A DNA stretch of 64,000 bases from Globisporangium splendens (GCA_006386115.1 VFIW01000028.1:503273-567272); one strand, 5' to 3'; shown: positions 11,253 to 22,126, counted from the first letter of the stretch. A program made the numbers and translations. The notes: generated by a model from the letters alone, not told the origin.

Positions 11253-11830
11253 TTAACAAACAGGTAACTTAATCAAGAGCTTCTGAGAAATTTTTGCAAG
11301 ACCATGTGGATTCGCCGCATGGTCGTGACGCGACTGGTAGAGAAAAGCCACATAGCGAACGAGTCCCCATCGGCAGAGACTGAGCCGCGCGAGCAGCTCC
11401 GACGGATGGGGAGCAAACGGAAGTGGCGCTTGAAGAGCAAGCGCGATGGTGGCACTCCGGATTAGCACCAGTTCACTGTCTGCGTGACGATGACGCAACA
11501 TTGAAGTGGACTGGCGCCACGAGTCATTTTCCATCGTCCATGCGCTCCCACTCGTCCCAGCTGCATGGAATGCCGTTAGGCATGCTTTGGAGGATCATGC
11601 CATCCACGGTGCCAACAGATGGTCTGCTGCGGCCCGTTGATGACAACGCTGAAGCGACCTCATCGCATCATGCGTGCGCTTGGCAGCCGGCCTCGACTGT
11701 GTGCCTGTGCGATGCGCAACGAGGGCGAGCAGCTCATACTATCTCCAAGTTGTTTCCTCGGCATGAAGATGCCTCCATTACCAGCATGCTCGTCCACTTG
11801 CGCTGCTCGTAGGTTTCTCGGTGTATTCAA
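11253..11830 (-). pseudogene. Possible degenerate gene, frame broken
   Basis: On the minus strand several coding-like pieces occur in different frames. One at about 11800-11640 (ELLALVAHRTG) and one at about 11600-11535 (IPCSWDEWERMDDGK, ending at a stop) precede a 93-codon frame at 11534-11253 (PSELLARLSLCRWGLVRYVAFLY). Shifts between frames without good splice sites suggest a decayed gene. I recognise no family. Confidence 0.2.
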
Positions 11831-11909
11831 TATCAGCCGCTTGGCTCATTGTCTTCAATGAATGCGTCTCGATGCACTGAGGAGCATCCACGCAATCAGT
11901 TTACAGAGA

Positions 11910-12480
11910 CTCACTTCAATTTCGCTCACAGTTCGACATGGCGTGATGCATTCATTGCCATATCGGCAACTTCCGACGATGACGACCACTACAGAGACCT
12001 TCACGATGCAGCCGAGCCTGTCACGCCGTCACGCATCATTGCCGCGCCCCGAAAAGCGGCCGCATTTTCCCCGAGAACAGATACTTTCCACGCTCGACGG
12101 CACTCGAATGAAAACGTTTTGACTGGGAGGAGGCCATCGTGAGGTCCGCCCTAGTGGTAACACTGTATATGCGCCACTCGCAAAAAAAGGTGTGGGAAAC
12201 TGGCAGAGACGTCGCTTATCAAATCCCTCATAATCAACCCCGACAACCTCGAAGAACATGTTGACTTCTCTGACCGCGAGCCACACGTCACAGATTGTTT
12301 TGAAAGTGGGTGGGTGCCTCCTTACAACTCCCAAGTATGCACACGTCACAGAACTCGGTGGGACACGAAAGCCGTGTTGGACACTTCCACCGTGGCAACT
12401 GCATTCTCTCTTGAAAACAAGAAGAAAGAAATACCTGCATGGTCGGACACATTCGCACAGCGACACACTACCCAATATGT
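11910..12480 (+). repeat. Upstream block duplicated with the cysteine-rich gene (copy 1)
   Basis: This stretch resembles the region upstream of the next paralogue (about 13160-13520). Shared pieces include the segment around GTGATG-ATTC-CC...TCCGATGATGAC...ACGGAGCC/ACAGAGACC and, nearer the gene, GGCAACTGCATT followed by TCTCTTG/TCTCTCATGG. The duplication unit therefore covered promoter and gene together. Confidence 0.55.
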
Positions 12481-12493
12481 ATATACATCACTC

Positions 12494-12511
12494 TCTCATT
12501 TGCCTCAAGAG
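12494..12511 (+). promoter_or_regulatory. Putative oomycete initiator of the first cysteine-rich gene
   Basis: The motif TCTCATTTGCCTCAAGAG resembles the oomycete Inr core (YTCAYTYY) plus flanking region, about 60-75 bases ahead of the ATG at 12570. The paralogue at 13667 has the related GCTCATTGTACCATTTGC at the matching place. Confidence 0.5.
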
Positions 12512-12569
12512 CTACACAACTCTACTTACGCCTCCCAAGCCAAAGCCCCCAAGCGAACCCGCATTACAG

Positions 12570-12809
12570 ATGTGCTGCGACGACCTCGGTGCATTTCTCT
12601 GCGGATCCCTCTGCTGCGCCTGCTGCCTAAGCGCCGCGGAAGCCGATGCTCAAGACCGCCGCAGCTACGATCGGAGGTACCAGGAACAAGTGTACGTGCA
12701 GCCTGTCGTGGTCACAACTGTGGAGCCCAAAGCGTATCCTGTCCAGCAACCGACTGGATACGTTGTTCAGCAGCCCACTGCGTACTACGTGCAGACCACC
12801 CGGTACTGA
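12570..12809 (+). CDS. Small cysteine-rich protein, family A (79 aa)
   Basis: Intronless, 79 residues, no signal peptide. The N-terminus is a dense cysteine cluster (MCCDDLGAFLCGSLCCACC) within the first 19 residues. It is followed by a charged linker (AEADAQDRRSYDRRYQ) and a Val/Gln/Pro/Tyr-rich tail with YVQPVVVTTV and two PTGYVVQQ/PTAYYVQ repeats ending TTRY. The head looks like a palmitoylated or metal-binding membrane-contact module comparable in layout to CYSTM-like peptides, but I cannot assign it to a named family. The closest relative is the gene at 13667, with more distant ones at 22067, 22844 and 24143. The function is unknown, possibly surface- or stress-related by analogy only. 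Confidence 0.72.
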   Translation: MCCDDLGAFLCGSLCCACCLSAAEADAQDRRSYDRRYQEQVYVQPVVVTTVEPKAYPVQQPTGYVVQQPTAYYVQTTRY

Positions 12810-12954
12810 AATCGATATTGAGAACGCGCAACAGATTGAGAAGCGCATTGCAACCTATTAGACACCCATTTCCTTTCTTCTCAATCGCGAACTCTAAAAT
12901 ACAACCTGATAAAGTTCCAATCGCAATGAGGCTTTTCTGTATGATTGTCTGAGC

Positions 12955-13085
12955 CACACAGCATGCCACCTCGATGCGTTCATCTGTGGATCCCTCTGTT
13001 GCGCCTGCTGCAATGAGCCGCGAAGACTTGCAGAACCTCCTCTTGTATGCTCTGAATGCAAGGTTCGGACGCTGCCTAGTGCAAA
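12955..13085 (+). pseudogene. Relic of a family A cysteine-rich gene
   Basis: Between the two intact copies, 12968-13020 reads HLDAFICGSLCCACCNEP, clearly matching DLGAFLCGSLCCACC of its neighbours. The in-frame start codon is gone. The downstream sequence loses all similarity to the charged linker and tail, and ends at TAG near 13090. It is therefore a broken third tandem copy. Confidence 0.7.
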
Positions 13086-13564
13086 TCATTAGTAGGCACT
13101 TATTGCTTCAACGTATGAATTTGCCACGCACTGAGATGCTTCCATAACCAGTGAGTGAGACGTCAATTCGCTCATACACTCACGTCGCATTGCGTGATGA
13201 ATTCCAGCAAAGTCCGATGATGACTAGTATAACGGAGCCCTTCACACTGAAACTGAGTCCATCGCGCAGCATCGTCAACGGACCCTATCCTGGTGTTTGA
13301 ACGAACTTTGTGGGGGCACTGCTTTTCAAAAAGCTCAGAATCAACGCTTCAAGACGCCCAATTCGATTAGAGTCACACACATCACTGATACTTTTGAGAG
13401 GGGTGAGCACCATCAATACCAGTGTCTAATGTTCACGCATCGCAGAACGCGTTGCGACACACATTTGGTGGCAACTGCATTTGAGAGAAAAGATTCTCTC
13501 ATGGATGTAGCAAATCATCGTGTATGCATTCCTAGGTTCACGTGTGGTGCCTCGCTCTCCCTTT

Positions 13565-13582
13565 GCTCATTGTACCATTTGC
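13565..13582 (+). promoter_or_regulatory. Oomycete Inr plus flanking region
   Basis: GCTCATTGTACCATTTGC fits the oomycete initiator (GCTCATTYY) followed by a CAWTTT-type flanking promoter element. It lies about 85-100 bases ahead of the ATG at 13667, a usual distance for oomycete 5' leaders. Confidence 0.65.
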
Positions 13583-13666
13583 TTCAAGAACTTCACACCT
13601 CACTCTTCTTCGCCTCAGTCAGCAAACCACGTCACCATCTTTTTTTCTCGAGCAAACTTAAGGCAT

Positions 13667-13957
13667 ATGTGCTGCGACTGTGACGACCTCGGTGCGTTTC
13701 TCTGCGGATCCCTCTGCTGCGCCTGCTGCTATAGCGCCGCGGAAGCCGATGCTCAAGATCGCCGCAGCTACGACCAAAGATACCAAGAGCACGTGATCGT
13801 GGAGCCCGTCGTGGTCCAACAGCCCGCTGCGTATGTTGTGGAACAGCCCCCGCCTGTGTATGTCGTCGAACGCCCCGTTGAATATATCGTAGAGCAGCCC
13901 GTTGGGTATGTCGTGGAGCAGCCCAACGCGTACTTCGTGCAAACTACGAGGTACTGA
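13667..13957 (+). CDS. Small cysteine-rich protein, family A (96 aa, extended repeat tail)
   Basis: Intronless tandem paralogue of the gene at 12570. The head is MCCDCDDLGAFLCGSLCCACC, with one more Cys than its sister. The linker is nearly identical (AEADAQDRRSYDQRYQ). The tail has been expanded into about five short repeats of the type (P/V)xYVVEQP, where the sister has only two. It ends in the same VQTTRY. Repeat expansion accounts for the 17 extra residues. The repeat number is therefore evolving faster than the head, which suggests the Cys cluster carries the anchoring role and the tail is exposed. No signal peptide is present; function unknown. Confidence 0.72.
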   Translation: MCCDCDDLGAFLCGSLCCACCYSAAEADAQDRRSYDQRYQEHVIVEPVVVQQPAAYVVEQPPPVYVVERPVEYIVEQPVGYVVEQPNAYFVQTTRY

Positions 13958-14407
13958 GACCAACGTTGAGAACGAGCAACAAACTGAGAAGCGCATTGAA
14001 ACCTACGATGCGAGCCACACTTTTTTCACTTTTAAACTTGAAGTACAATTTGGTTATATTCTCATCACCCATGCAGCATTTCCGTCCGTTTGTGTGGCTT
14101 CTAGCATGGTTACGATTCTCAGCAATGAGCGTTTGATCTTTTGTCGTTGGGCACACGTGCGAGTCGCGTTTGAAAGTTGTACACACTCGTCCTGTATCGT
14201 GCGGTGCTTTAATTCTTTCCAAAAGGTTCAGCAGCATATCCAAGCGAAACACACGCAGCGAGCAGATACCGCCACAAATTTGGTTTTTATAAGCGCATTC
14301 ATTCTGTCTTTGGCAGCATCATACTTTCTTTCAAGCTAGAGTTCCACGTCGGCTACATGACGCTTCCTTTCCTTTTCAAATCAGGAAACCTCGAGTGCTT
14401 GGGCAGC
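13958..14407. other. Intergenic, convergent
   Basis: About 450 bases between the cysteine-rich gene and the 3' end of the SelT-like gene. No coding or repeat signal seen. Confidence 0.5.
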
Positions 14408-15358
14408 TCACGAATAGAGCTGATTCAATCCTCTCGCATCCAAAAGAGTTACCAGTTCCTACAACAAACGAACAGAAGGTATGATGAGGTCTCGCAAGGA
14501 GCATTTGTGAAAATAGTCCTATCACAAACCTCCAAAGTTGGCCATCGTCCCACCTCGAGCTTCGAGAACACGAGATCACCTGCAGCATACCAAAGATCAC
14601 GTCAGCAATCAGTATTCTCACGCTGCCCGAATCGGGGTCAACCGCACCGTTAAAGTAGACTTCAAACGCGCCAGTGGAGATCAGACCCTGCGAGACGGAC
14701 CCCATGAGCAAAATCACGGCGAAGCATCCGATGCGGTTGTCGAGCGCCTTCTGGAGCAACGTCGTGTCCAGTCCAAGGGTGCGGAAAATCTACTCCAGGA
14801 TAGCACAAAGCATAGGAATCAGGACGTGCAAGTACACACAAATTAAGATTTGGCAGGGAGGTAACGTACATAATCGCCAAACACCATCAGCACCATCGCA
14901 AACAGCTGAACATAACCTAGGAATTGCGCAGCCATCTACAATCACAACAAAGGTCCAAAACCCCATCATAACTCATTACTCCCCTCTTCAACGGTCATCC
15001 ATATCTTGGATCAAATCCATACCTTTTTCATCGGATCAACGTCATAGTTTGCGCCATGGACACGATCGACCAGGTGCGGGTATTTATCCTCCAAATACTG
15101 CTTCACCTCCTGGAAATTCTGCTTGAAGCCGCACGACGAGCAGTAGTAGACGCGGATCTCGTCATCGGCGATGTTGCGCTTCGTCGCTTCCTGCGATGGA
15201 GCGGCAGCCGCTGGAGGACGCGCTTCAGGCGCAGCTGCGACGCCATTGAACGTGGTCGAGCGCACGGTCCCCGGCACCGCGAGGAGGTAGATGGCGAGCG
15301 TCACCAGCAGCCGCAGCCACGAGTAGCGCGACATGCGCCGCGCGAGTTGGAGCGCCAT
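14408..15358 (-). CDS. Selenoprotein T-like thioredoxin-fold protein, cysteine form
   Basis: Five minus-strand exons with matching phases: 15358-15023, 14935-14870, 14789-14648, 14579-14530 and 14458-14408, encoding 214 residues. An N-terminal hydrophobic segment (about residues 13-30) is a signal or membrane anchor for the ER. The redox loop is VYYCSSCGFKQNF near residue 72, so the CxxU motif of animal SelT is CxxC with a TGC codon. Downstream landmarks match SelT in order: GNYDVDP-like GANYDVDP, the hydrophobic MVLMVFGDY segment, STGAFEVYFN, FSKLEVGRWPTLE and ELVTLLD. I chose the donor at 14647 because it restores FNGDLVFSKLEVG; reading through would lose the family block. SelT is a membrane-associated ER oxidoreductase involved in redox and calcium homeostasis. 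Confidence 0.85.
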
Positions 15359-15621
15359 GCAGTTTGACTTTTTTTGCGATAAAGAGAGAGAGTGTGTGTG
15401 TGTATTTTGAGCAGCTCAGTTGCATTCCTATATTATTGTGAGCCACACCAACACATTGTCACAATATGTATACCGCATTAAATGATGGTTGTTTTGCATA
15501 CATCTATGATTCAAGCATTGCATTCTTCCTACTTATGTGTGACCCACCTTAAAATCGTCTCTTTGTTGTATCCAGCATCGCAGTGCACAAAGAATTGATA
15601 AAAGCAGAAAAGATCAGCAGC

Positions 15622-18195
15622 ATGGCAGGCGAATGCGAGTGTGGGAGCGAGGGCGTGTCGACGACGCGCCGCGAGAGCGCGTATGACATGATGCGCGTGG
15701 AGGATGCCGTGGAGCTCGTGCTGCAGCAGGCGGTAGCGTCGGAGACTGTGGAGCTCCCGGCGCACAAAGCCGTCGGGTACGTGCTCGCCGCGCCTGTGTT
15801 GAGCACGGTGAGTACTTTTATTCATGCGCATGCAGCAGTGCGCTAGTTGCCTCCTGCCGGCAGCATTGCGCTTGAAGACCGCTGCTAGTATGTGCTCATT
15901 GCATATGTGCTGATGTAGGAACCATTGCCTCCGTTCCGTGCGTCGATCATGGATGGGTACGCTGTCGTAGCTGCTGACGGCGAGGGCGAGGTACGACGTG
16001 GATGCCAACTCCGCACACAGAGTCATGTATTCATTCACTCTCGTGCATTTGAATATTGGGTCGTATCTGTGTATAACAGTTCGCTGTTGTCGAGCGCATC
16101 GCGGCGGGCGATGTCCCGAACATGGCCATCACGGCGGGCCAAGTCGCATACATCACGACGGGGTCGCCAGTACCGGAAGGTGCCGATGCTGTCGTCAAGA
16201 TTGAAGACACTGAGGGTGTCTACAACGAATCGAAGGCAGAAGTTGCCGTCAAGATCCTGAAAGGAGTCAAAGTTGGGCAAAACATTCGCGACATTGGCTC
16301 GGACATCATGCCGGGGGAGCTGCTCGTGGATGCGCATGAACTCGTCACGCCAGCAGAGATTGGACTCTTAGCAACGGTGAGAAAGCTTTACCTACCTAGA
16401 TTGCCTGTCATCATTTAAAGACTTCCTGACCTATGGATTTATCACTTTATCTTCGAAATACACTAGGCGGGTATCACGGAAGTCCAAGCACATCGTCGTC
16501 CAACGGTTGGCGTGCTGTCCACTGGCAGTGAGCTCGTGGAAGCATTCGCAACGGCGGCTGCACCAGGGAAGATCCGCGATAGCAATCGTCCGATGTTGCT
16601 CTCTCTGGTGTCGGAGTGGGATGTCGACACGATCGACTTGGGTGTCTGCAGTGACAACAAGGACGCATTGGAGCAAACGATCCGAGATGCGTTCAGGAGA
16701 GTGGATGTGCTTATCACGAGTGGAGGTGTGAGCATGGTGAGTGGTAACAAGGTGAATCTATCTAGCTGCAATCAGCCAAATATGCTGACTTCTGTGTGTA
16801 CGTACAACTAACTCTAGGGCGACCATGACTTGATCAAGCCTCTCTTGGAGCGAATCGGAAAAGTTCACTTTGGACGACTGTTCATGAAGCCCGGCAAGCC
16901 GACGACGTTTGCGACGGTCGAAGTAGACGGCAAGAAGAAACTCGCATTCGCGTTGCCAGGCAACCCAGTGAGTTCGTTCACGACGTGCCATTTGCTGGTT
17001 CTCCCTGCACTCAAGCGAATGCGCGGGTTGCCGCTGGAGAAATGCCATCATACCAAGATCCACGCGACGCTGTCGCACGCAATCAAGTTGGATCCTGAGC
17101 GTCCAGAGTTCCATCGTGCGACGATTGCGTGGGATGCAAAGCAACTTAAATTCATGGCGACGAGCACGGGGCGCCAGACCAGCTCGCGTTTGTTGAGGTG
17201 AGCTTTTGAAATGCATGCAATTACTCCACGCGATAGGCTCACTCACAAACTCACCATCTGCATGCACACATGTAGTTGTCGTAATGCGAATGCGTTGCTG
17301 AGTCTGCCGACTGGAACGGAAATCCGTCCAGGCGATGCAGTTCAAGCGTATGTTCTCGACGGTTCTTTTGGAAACTTTGCCGGACAAATTGACACGACGA
17401 GCCACGGTCACGATCACCACCACCACGACCACCATGAACACAAAGATGTTGCATCAGCCCGTCGTCATGGCGAATCTAGTGCCAAGCCTGCTGTGCCGCT
17501 GAAGGAGTTTCGTGCCGCGGTTCTTACCGTAAGTCGACTTTTTATGTTCTTGTGGGTTTGTAGTCGATGAGTCTCATAATTACGTCTTGTTGTTGACTAA
17601 ATGAATGGAACAGATTAGCGACCGAGTCTCCAAGGGCGAGTCGAAAGATCTCAGTGGTCCTGCCATGAAAGATGTGCTGCAGCAAACGAAGAGCGTGAAG
17701 ATCCATGTTGTGGATGCTGCCGTTGTGCCCGATGAGATCGACGAAATCCAGAAGGTGATCACGGCGTGGGTCGACTCGAAAGCTGTTGACTTGGTGTTGA
17801 CCTCAGGAGGTACGGGCTTCAGTCCTCGCGATGTGACCCCAGAGGCGGTCAAGGTACGTTTTTCGCTCTCTCCACCAACTTTCTCTCACTTTCACTAATG
17901 ACTGGCTGACATGGAATGACTTGCATGGATTTACTAGGCTATTCTACACAAAGAAATCCCTGGCTTCGTGATCGCGATGCTCGAGAGCTCCCGCAAGATC
18001 ACGAGCAAGGCGATCTTGTCGCGTCCGGTGGCCGGAATCCGCGCGCAAACCTTGATTCTCACGCTGCCAGGCAAACCGAAGGCCGTGCTCGAGAATTTCT
18101 CTGCGATCGAAGACGTGCTGCCCCACGCGTTGCATCTGGTCGGGGACGTTCCCCACGAGCACCATCGTGCGAACCCAAGCCTGCAATACACCTAA
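15622..18195 (+). CDS. CNX1: Molybdopterin molybdenumtransferase / adenylyltransferase, Cnx1-type E-G fusion
   Basis: Eight exons (15622-15807, 15919-15990, 16080-16376, 16467-16736, 16818-17197, 17276-17528, 17614-17853, 17938-18195) give 651 residues; plant Cnx1 has about 670. The N-terminal MoeA-like E domain shows PPFRASIMDGYAV, TGSPVPEGADAVV, GVLSTGSELV, DSNRPML, TSGGVSMGDHD and ALPGNPVSS, the molybdate-insertion site motifs. A His-rich linker (HGHDHHHHDHHEH) follows near residue 480. The C-terminal MogA-like G domain has ISDRVSKGESKDLSGP and the MPT-adenylylation loop TSGGTGFSPRDVTPEAV. The G domain adenylates molybdopterin and the E domain inserts molybdate, supplying nitrate reductase and sulfite oxidase. 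Order E then G is as in plants, the reverse of animal gephyrin. The His-rich linker could bind metal; that is inference. Confidence 0.94.
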
Positions 18196-18619
18196 GTGAT
18201 TGTCCAGGCATTTGACACGATTGATGGCTGCATTTTCTGTGTTTCAAGCCAGGTAACATGGTGTTGTACTGAGACAAGTTAGTCCTGTATTTCGTTCGTC
18301 GCATAACCTGTCTATTTTTGTAATTGGTTTTGAACTGCCTAGTCGGTGGGAGTGTGCACACGCCTCTAATTGGCCAAATTCCCACCTAAATTGATAGTGA
18401 TTGGATGGAATAAAAGGTTCATCCGTTTCCATCTCCCTCAATGCGTCTAGTAACGAAAGACAATGCATCAATTTGCGCTCGTTTTGGTAATTTCTGGGTG
18501 GGTTTTGATTGGACGGGGTCGTTGGCCGGGGTTGAGCAAAACCACTGATTGGAGAGCCAAGAGCTCTAATCCAGAGCCGAAAGGGGGGAAAACGCCATTC
18601 GACCGGAACCAGCAGCACG

Positions 18620-20021
18620 ATGGCGACGAACGCAGCGGACGACCAAGTGGAGCTCTTCAAGGTGAAGAAGCTCATCAAGAACCTGCAGCTCGCACGAGGG
18701 TGCGTACGGCGTTTTGTGTGGTTTTGATGGGCATGGACGCGTGAGAAGCGCTAACTTCGTTGTCTCTTCTTTTTTTTTTGCATCTTGCAGCAATGGCACG
18801 AGCATGATTTCGCTGATCATCCCGCCGAAGGACCAGATCTCGCGTGTGTCGAAGATGCTCGCGGACGAAATGGGCACGGCGTCCAACATCAAGTCGCGTG
18901 TGAACCGCTTGTCGGTGCTCGGCGCGATCACGTCGACCCAGCAGCGTCTGAAGCTGTACAACAAGTGCCCGCCGAACGGACTGATCATCTACTGTGGCAC
19001 GATCATCACGGACGAAGGCAAGGAAAAGCGTGTCAACATCGACTTCGAGCCGTTCAAGCCGATCAACACGTCGCTGTACATGTGTGACAACAAGTTCCAC
19101 ACGGAGGCGCTAGGCGAACTGTTGCAGGACAACGACCGCTTTGGGTTCATCGTCATGGATGGTAATGGCGCGCTGTACGGCACCGTCGCCGGTAACAACC
19201 GTGAGATCTTGCACAAGTTCTCGGTCGATTTGCCAAAGAAGCACGGTCGTGGTGGTCAGTCCGCGTTGCGTTTCGCGCGTATCCGTATGGAGAAGCGTCA
19301 CAACTTTGTGCGCAAGGTCGCGGAAATCGCGACGCAGATGTTCATCACGAACGACCGACCGAACGTCGCGAACTTGGTGCTTGCCGGTTCGGCCGATTTC
19401 AAGAACGAGTTGAACGGCAGTGACATGTTCGACAAGCGTCTCTTGGAGATCGTCGTCAAGGTCGTCGATGTGTCGTACGGTGGCGAAAACGGCTTCAACC
19501 AGGCCATTGAATTGGCCGCCGAGACGTTGGCGAACGTCAAGTTCGTGCAGGAAAAGAAGCTCATCGTGCGTTACATGGAGGAAATCGCGCTCGACACGGG
19601 CAAGTACTGTTTCGGCGTTGGCGACACGATGAAGGCGCTGGACCTCGGTGCCGTCGAGACCTTGATCTTGTGGGAAGATTTGCCGCACCACCGCTTCGTT
19701 CTGCGTAACGAGACCACGGGTGTGGAGACGAGCAAGATCCTGTCGCCGCCGGAAGAGAACGTTACGTCGAACTTTATTGACGCGGAGACTGGCGCGAAGC
19801 TGGAGACTGTGGAGCGCGTGCCGCTCGTGGAGTGGTTCGCGAACAACTACAAGCAGTTCGGTACGACGCTCGAGTTCGTGACGGCCAAGTCGCAGGAAGG
19901 TTCGCAATTCTGCCAGGGCTTCGGTGGCATCGGAGGTATCCTGCGCTGGAAGGTCGACTTCATGGAAATGGACTACGAGTTCGACGAAGACGACGACTTT
20001 GATGAAGATGCGTTCATGTAG
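18620..20021 (+). CDS. eRF1: Eukaryotic peptide chain release factor 1
   Basis: Two exons, 18620-18699 and 18791-20021, joined in phase 2, give 436 residues, the usual family length. All catalytic motifs are present. TASNIKS and YMCDNKF in the N domain read stop codons. HGRGGQS in the M domain triggers peptidyl-tRNA hydrolysis in the ribosome. The C domain, which binds eRF3, ends in an acidic tail (DFDEDAF). NIKS and YxCxxxF are of the standard type, consistent with use of all three stop codons in this genome. Genes in this window indeed end in TAA, TAG and TGA. Codon use is strongly GC-ending, consistent with high expression. Confidence 0.97.
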
Positions 20022-20360
20022 AAATAATTATGGGACTCGGGGGGTCATGGGATTAGTGCTGGACGCCGTCGCGAGTTGACGAAGAAGCGAAAGCAAGAGA
20101 GACCAAGCCGAAGCGAAGGAAGCAGCTTTATCGACGCCTAGCATATTCGCAGGGGCTGATAACGGCGGTCGTGAAGCCCCACATGGCGCGTGGCGTTCCT
20201 CCTTCAGCCTTACCACGTTGGCTTCCCTTGTCCCCCACAGTAGAGTGTTTACCTTTTTCTTTCTCATTCCCTCTAGCTTTTTTGTTTTGATTTGATTCTC
20301 AAATGAAAACGCACCCATCCAATCAATGCACATGGCTCACATCCATGCTTGCATCGTAAT

Positions 20361-21672
20361 ATGCGTCACTCATCGTCAATGCGCTGTTCTCGTCGTCGAA
20401 TTTTGCAGAATGAGCACAGAGAATGCGGAAACCTTGCATTCCACCATTCCGCGTTTTGTGGTGGAGTGAGCATTCAGACACGGAAAGAGGTCACTAAACT
20501 GTGCTCATTTTGCAAACCTCGGCGACCAGAGCAAGCATATTGTGAAGACAATCGAAGATACTGTGAACGGTGACGATCCACACGCCGTGCGCGTCGCTGC
20601 ACGAGCTTCTCCACAAAATCTAAATGCGAGCGCGTGCAGCTCAAACAAGCCACAACCACGGTGCCCCCATAGCCCCCTGCAAACAGTGTCTCTAGTATAC
20701 AGGAGAGCACGGCCGCGGAGTCTGAGGCAGATGTTTCCTTGCAGGAGCCGCTGGAACAGTGCAAGTCGAAGGATCTGCGGCTTGAGGTGAAGCGCTTGAA
20801 ACTCAAGATTAATCGAGGAGAAGGACCAGAGAGAAGAGATCACAAGAGCGGATACGTTGAGCTGATTCGGAAGCATCGCAATTGAAGAGTAGGCGGTACT
20901 ATAACCCCGACTGTTGCTGTTGCTGCTGCTATTGGCGATATCAGTGTGACTGAGTGTATGCAACCCGTGGTGAATGCGATCGACATCTCCACGAAGCCAG
21001 GCAAGAACACACCGACGAATAGTCAAGTGAACGACATCACGATCAGGTAAGAACATTGGAGTTCTAATGTCTGAACACGCCTTGCAGCTGGGTGATATAG
21101 CTCACGTTATTGTGTTGGACGCTTTTCGTTTATTGCCAGATTGCTCGATGCTCTGTTCTCGGAGCAATTTTGAATAAAGTGATACAACCTCCATCACACT
21201 ATTGCCCAACGAAACAGATCTATGGTTAGAAACAAATCCTGTGGTCATTCTTGACGACGATGAAGTTGATGATCTCGCGTTCATAGCAGACGATGGTGAT
21301 ATCAGTCAGGATATTGCAGTCGCACCAGAAGCATCTGCAACTGCTGGCAGTTCGGCTACATCTGAGCGCAGTGAAACACTCGACGCCGTTTCAGAGATTG
21401 CATCTATCCGAATGGATCTGTGGCGATGCAAGAAAGAGTTGATGCTACAGAACACTGCAAACGCCAAACTGCAGCATGCCATACAACAAACGCGGCTCCT
21501 TGAAGATCGTCTGTGCGGAGCCAAGCGGAAGATCCAAGCTATCCAAGAAGAACTACGAAGTGTTGAACCCAACAGCCATTCGACGGCAAAGAAAATTCAC
21601 GAAGAACTCAACTTCTACGTTCGAGAAAAGAAGAGAATTCTCGACACCCTCATCAAAAACGAGTCTCAATGA
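20361..21672 (+). pseudogene. Degenerate or mis-splittable coding region, coiled-coil product
   Basis: One plus-strand frame runs from ATG 20361 to 20885 with two internal stops (TGA at 20571, TAG at 20670). Before the first stop is a Cys-rich piece (CSFCKPRRPEQAYCED..YCER); after the second is a charged helical piece (KDLRLEVKRLKLKIN). A second open stretch at 21202-21672 has no ATG at its start, an acidic N-terminal part (ILDDDEVDDLAF) and a coiled coil (KIQAIQEELRS). The pieces could be exons of one gene, but I find no splicing that joins the frames, so decay is the simpler reading. If only part is functional, the best start inside the last piece is ATG 21412. No family recognised. Confidence 0.4.
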
Positions 21673-21821
21673 GAGCTGACCATGCTTTTTCAGAAGGCAA
21701 CACAAGACATACTAGAGCAGGTAAAACGCAGCCAAATTTTGCACTGATCGTTCGTATGAAGTTTATATTTCACTACATAGGTTACACTGCTATTACAGAT
21801 TCATAGCCTCGCTTCCTCAGT

Positions 21822-22067
21822 TTATCTGCGCTGCTTGCCGTGGTGCGTGTGCTGCACGTAGTAGTAACCATTTGGGTGTCGCTGGTGACGATGGTGAACT
21901 TTGCCGTTCATCGGTACAGTTGTGACGACGACAGGCTGCACGTACACTGGCCCTTGGCGGCCGCGGCATTCGCGGTGGTGACGGCCACGATTATCCGAGT
22001 CGGTGGCGCTGACGCAGCACATGCAGCAAAGGGCACCACAGAGACAGGAAGTGAGGTCGTCGCACAT
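21822..22067 (-). CDS. Small cysteine-rich protein, family A (81 aa)
   Basis: Intronless minus-strand gene. The head MCDDLTSCLCGALCCMCC matches the genes at 12570 and 13667. The middle is basic (RGRHHRECRGRQ), the shared VYVQPVVVTTVP block follows, and the tail is His/Tyr-rich (HPNGYYYVQHTHHGKQRR). It forms a subgroup with 22844 and 24143, recognised by the MCDEL/MCDDL start, PMN(G/D)K(V/A)H and HPNGYYYVQ. No signal peptide. A promoter module identical in layout to that of 24143 lies upstream (see the separate entry). Confidence 0.72.
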   Translation of the reverse strand: MCDDLTSCLCGALCCMCCVSATDSDNRGRHHRECRGRQGPVYVQPVVVTTVPMNGKVHHRHQRHPNGYYYVQHTHHGKQRR

Positions 22068-22126
22068 GATGAAGGCTTGAGAGGAGAGCGGTGGTAAGTT
22101 TGCTTGACCTTGTTGTGCTTGTGAGG

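Noticed and set aside
14580..14647. Reading straight through 14647 in the SelT-like gene
   Set aside because: It would give a tail without the FSKLE..LE block of the family. Using the GT at 14647 and AG at 14580 restores that block in frame.
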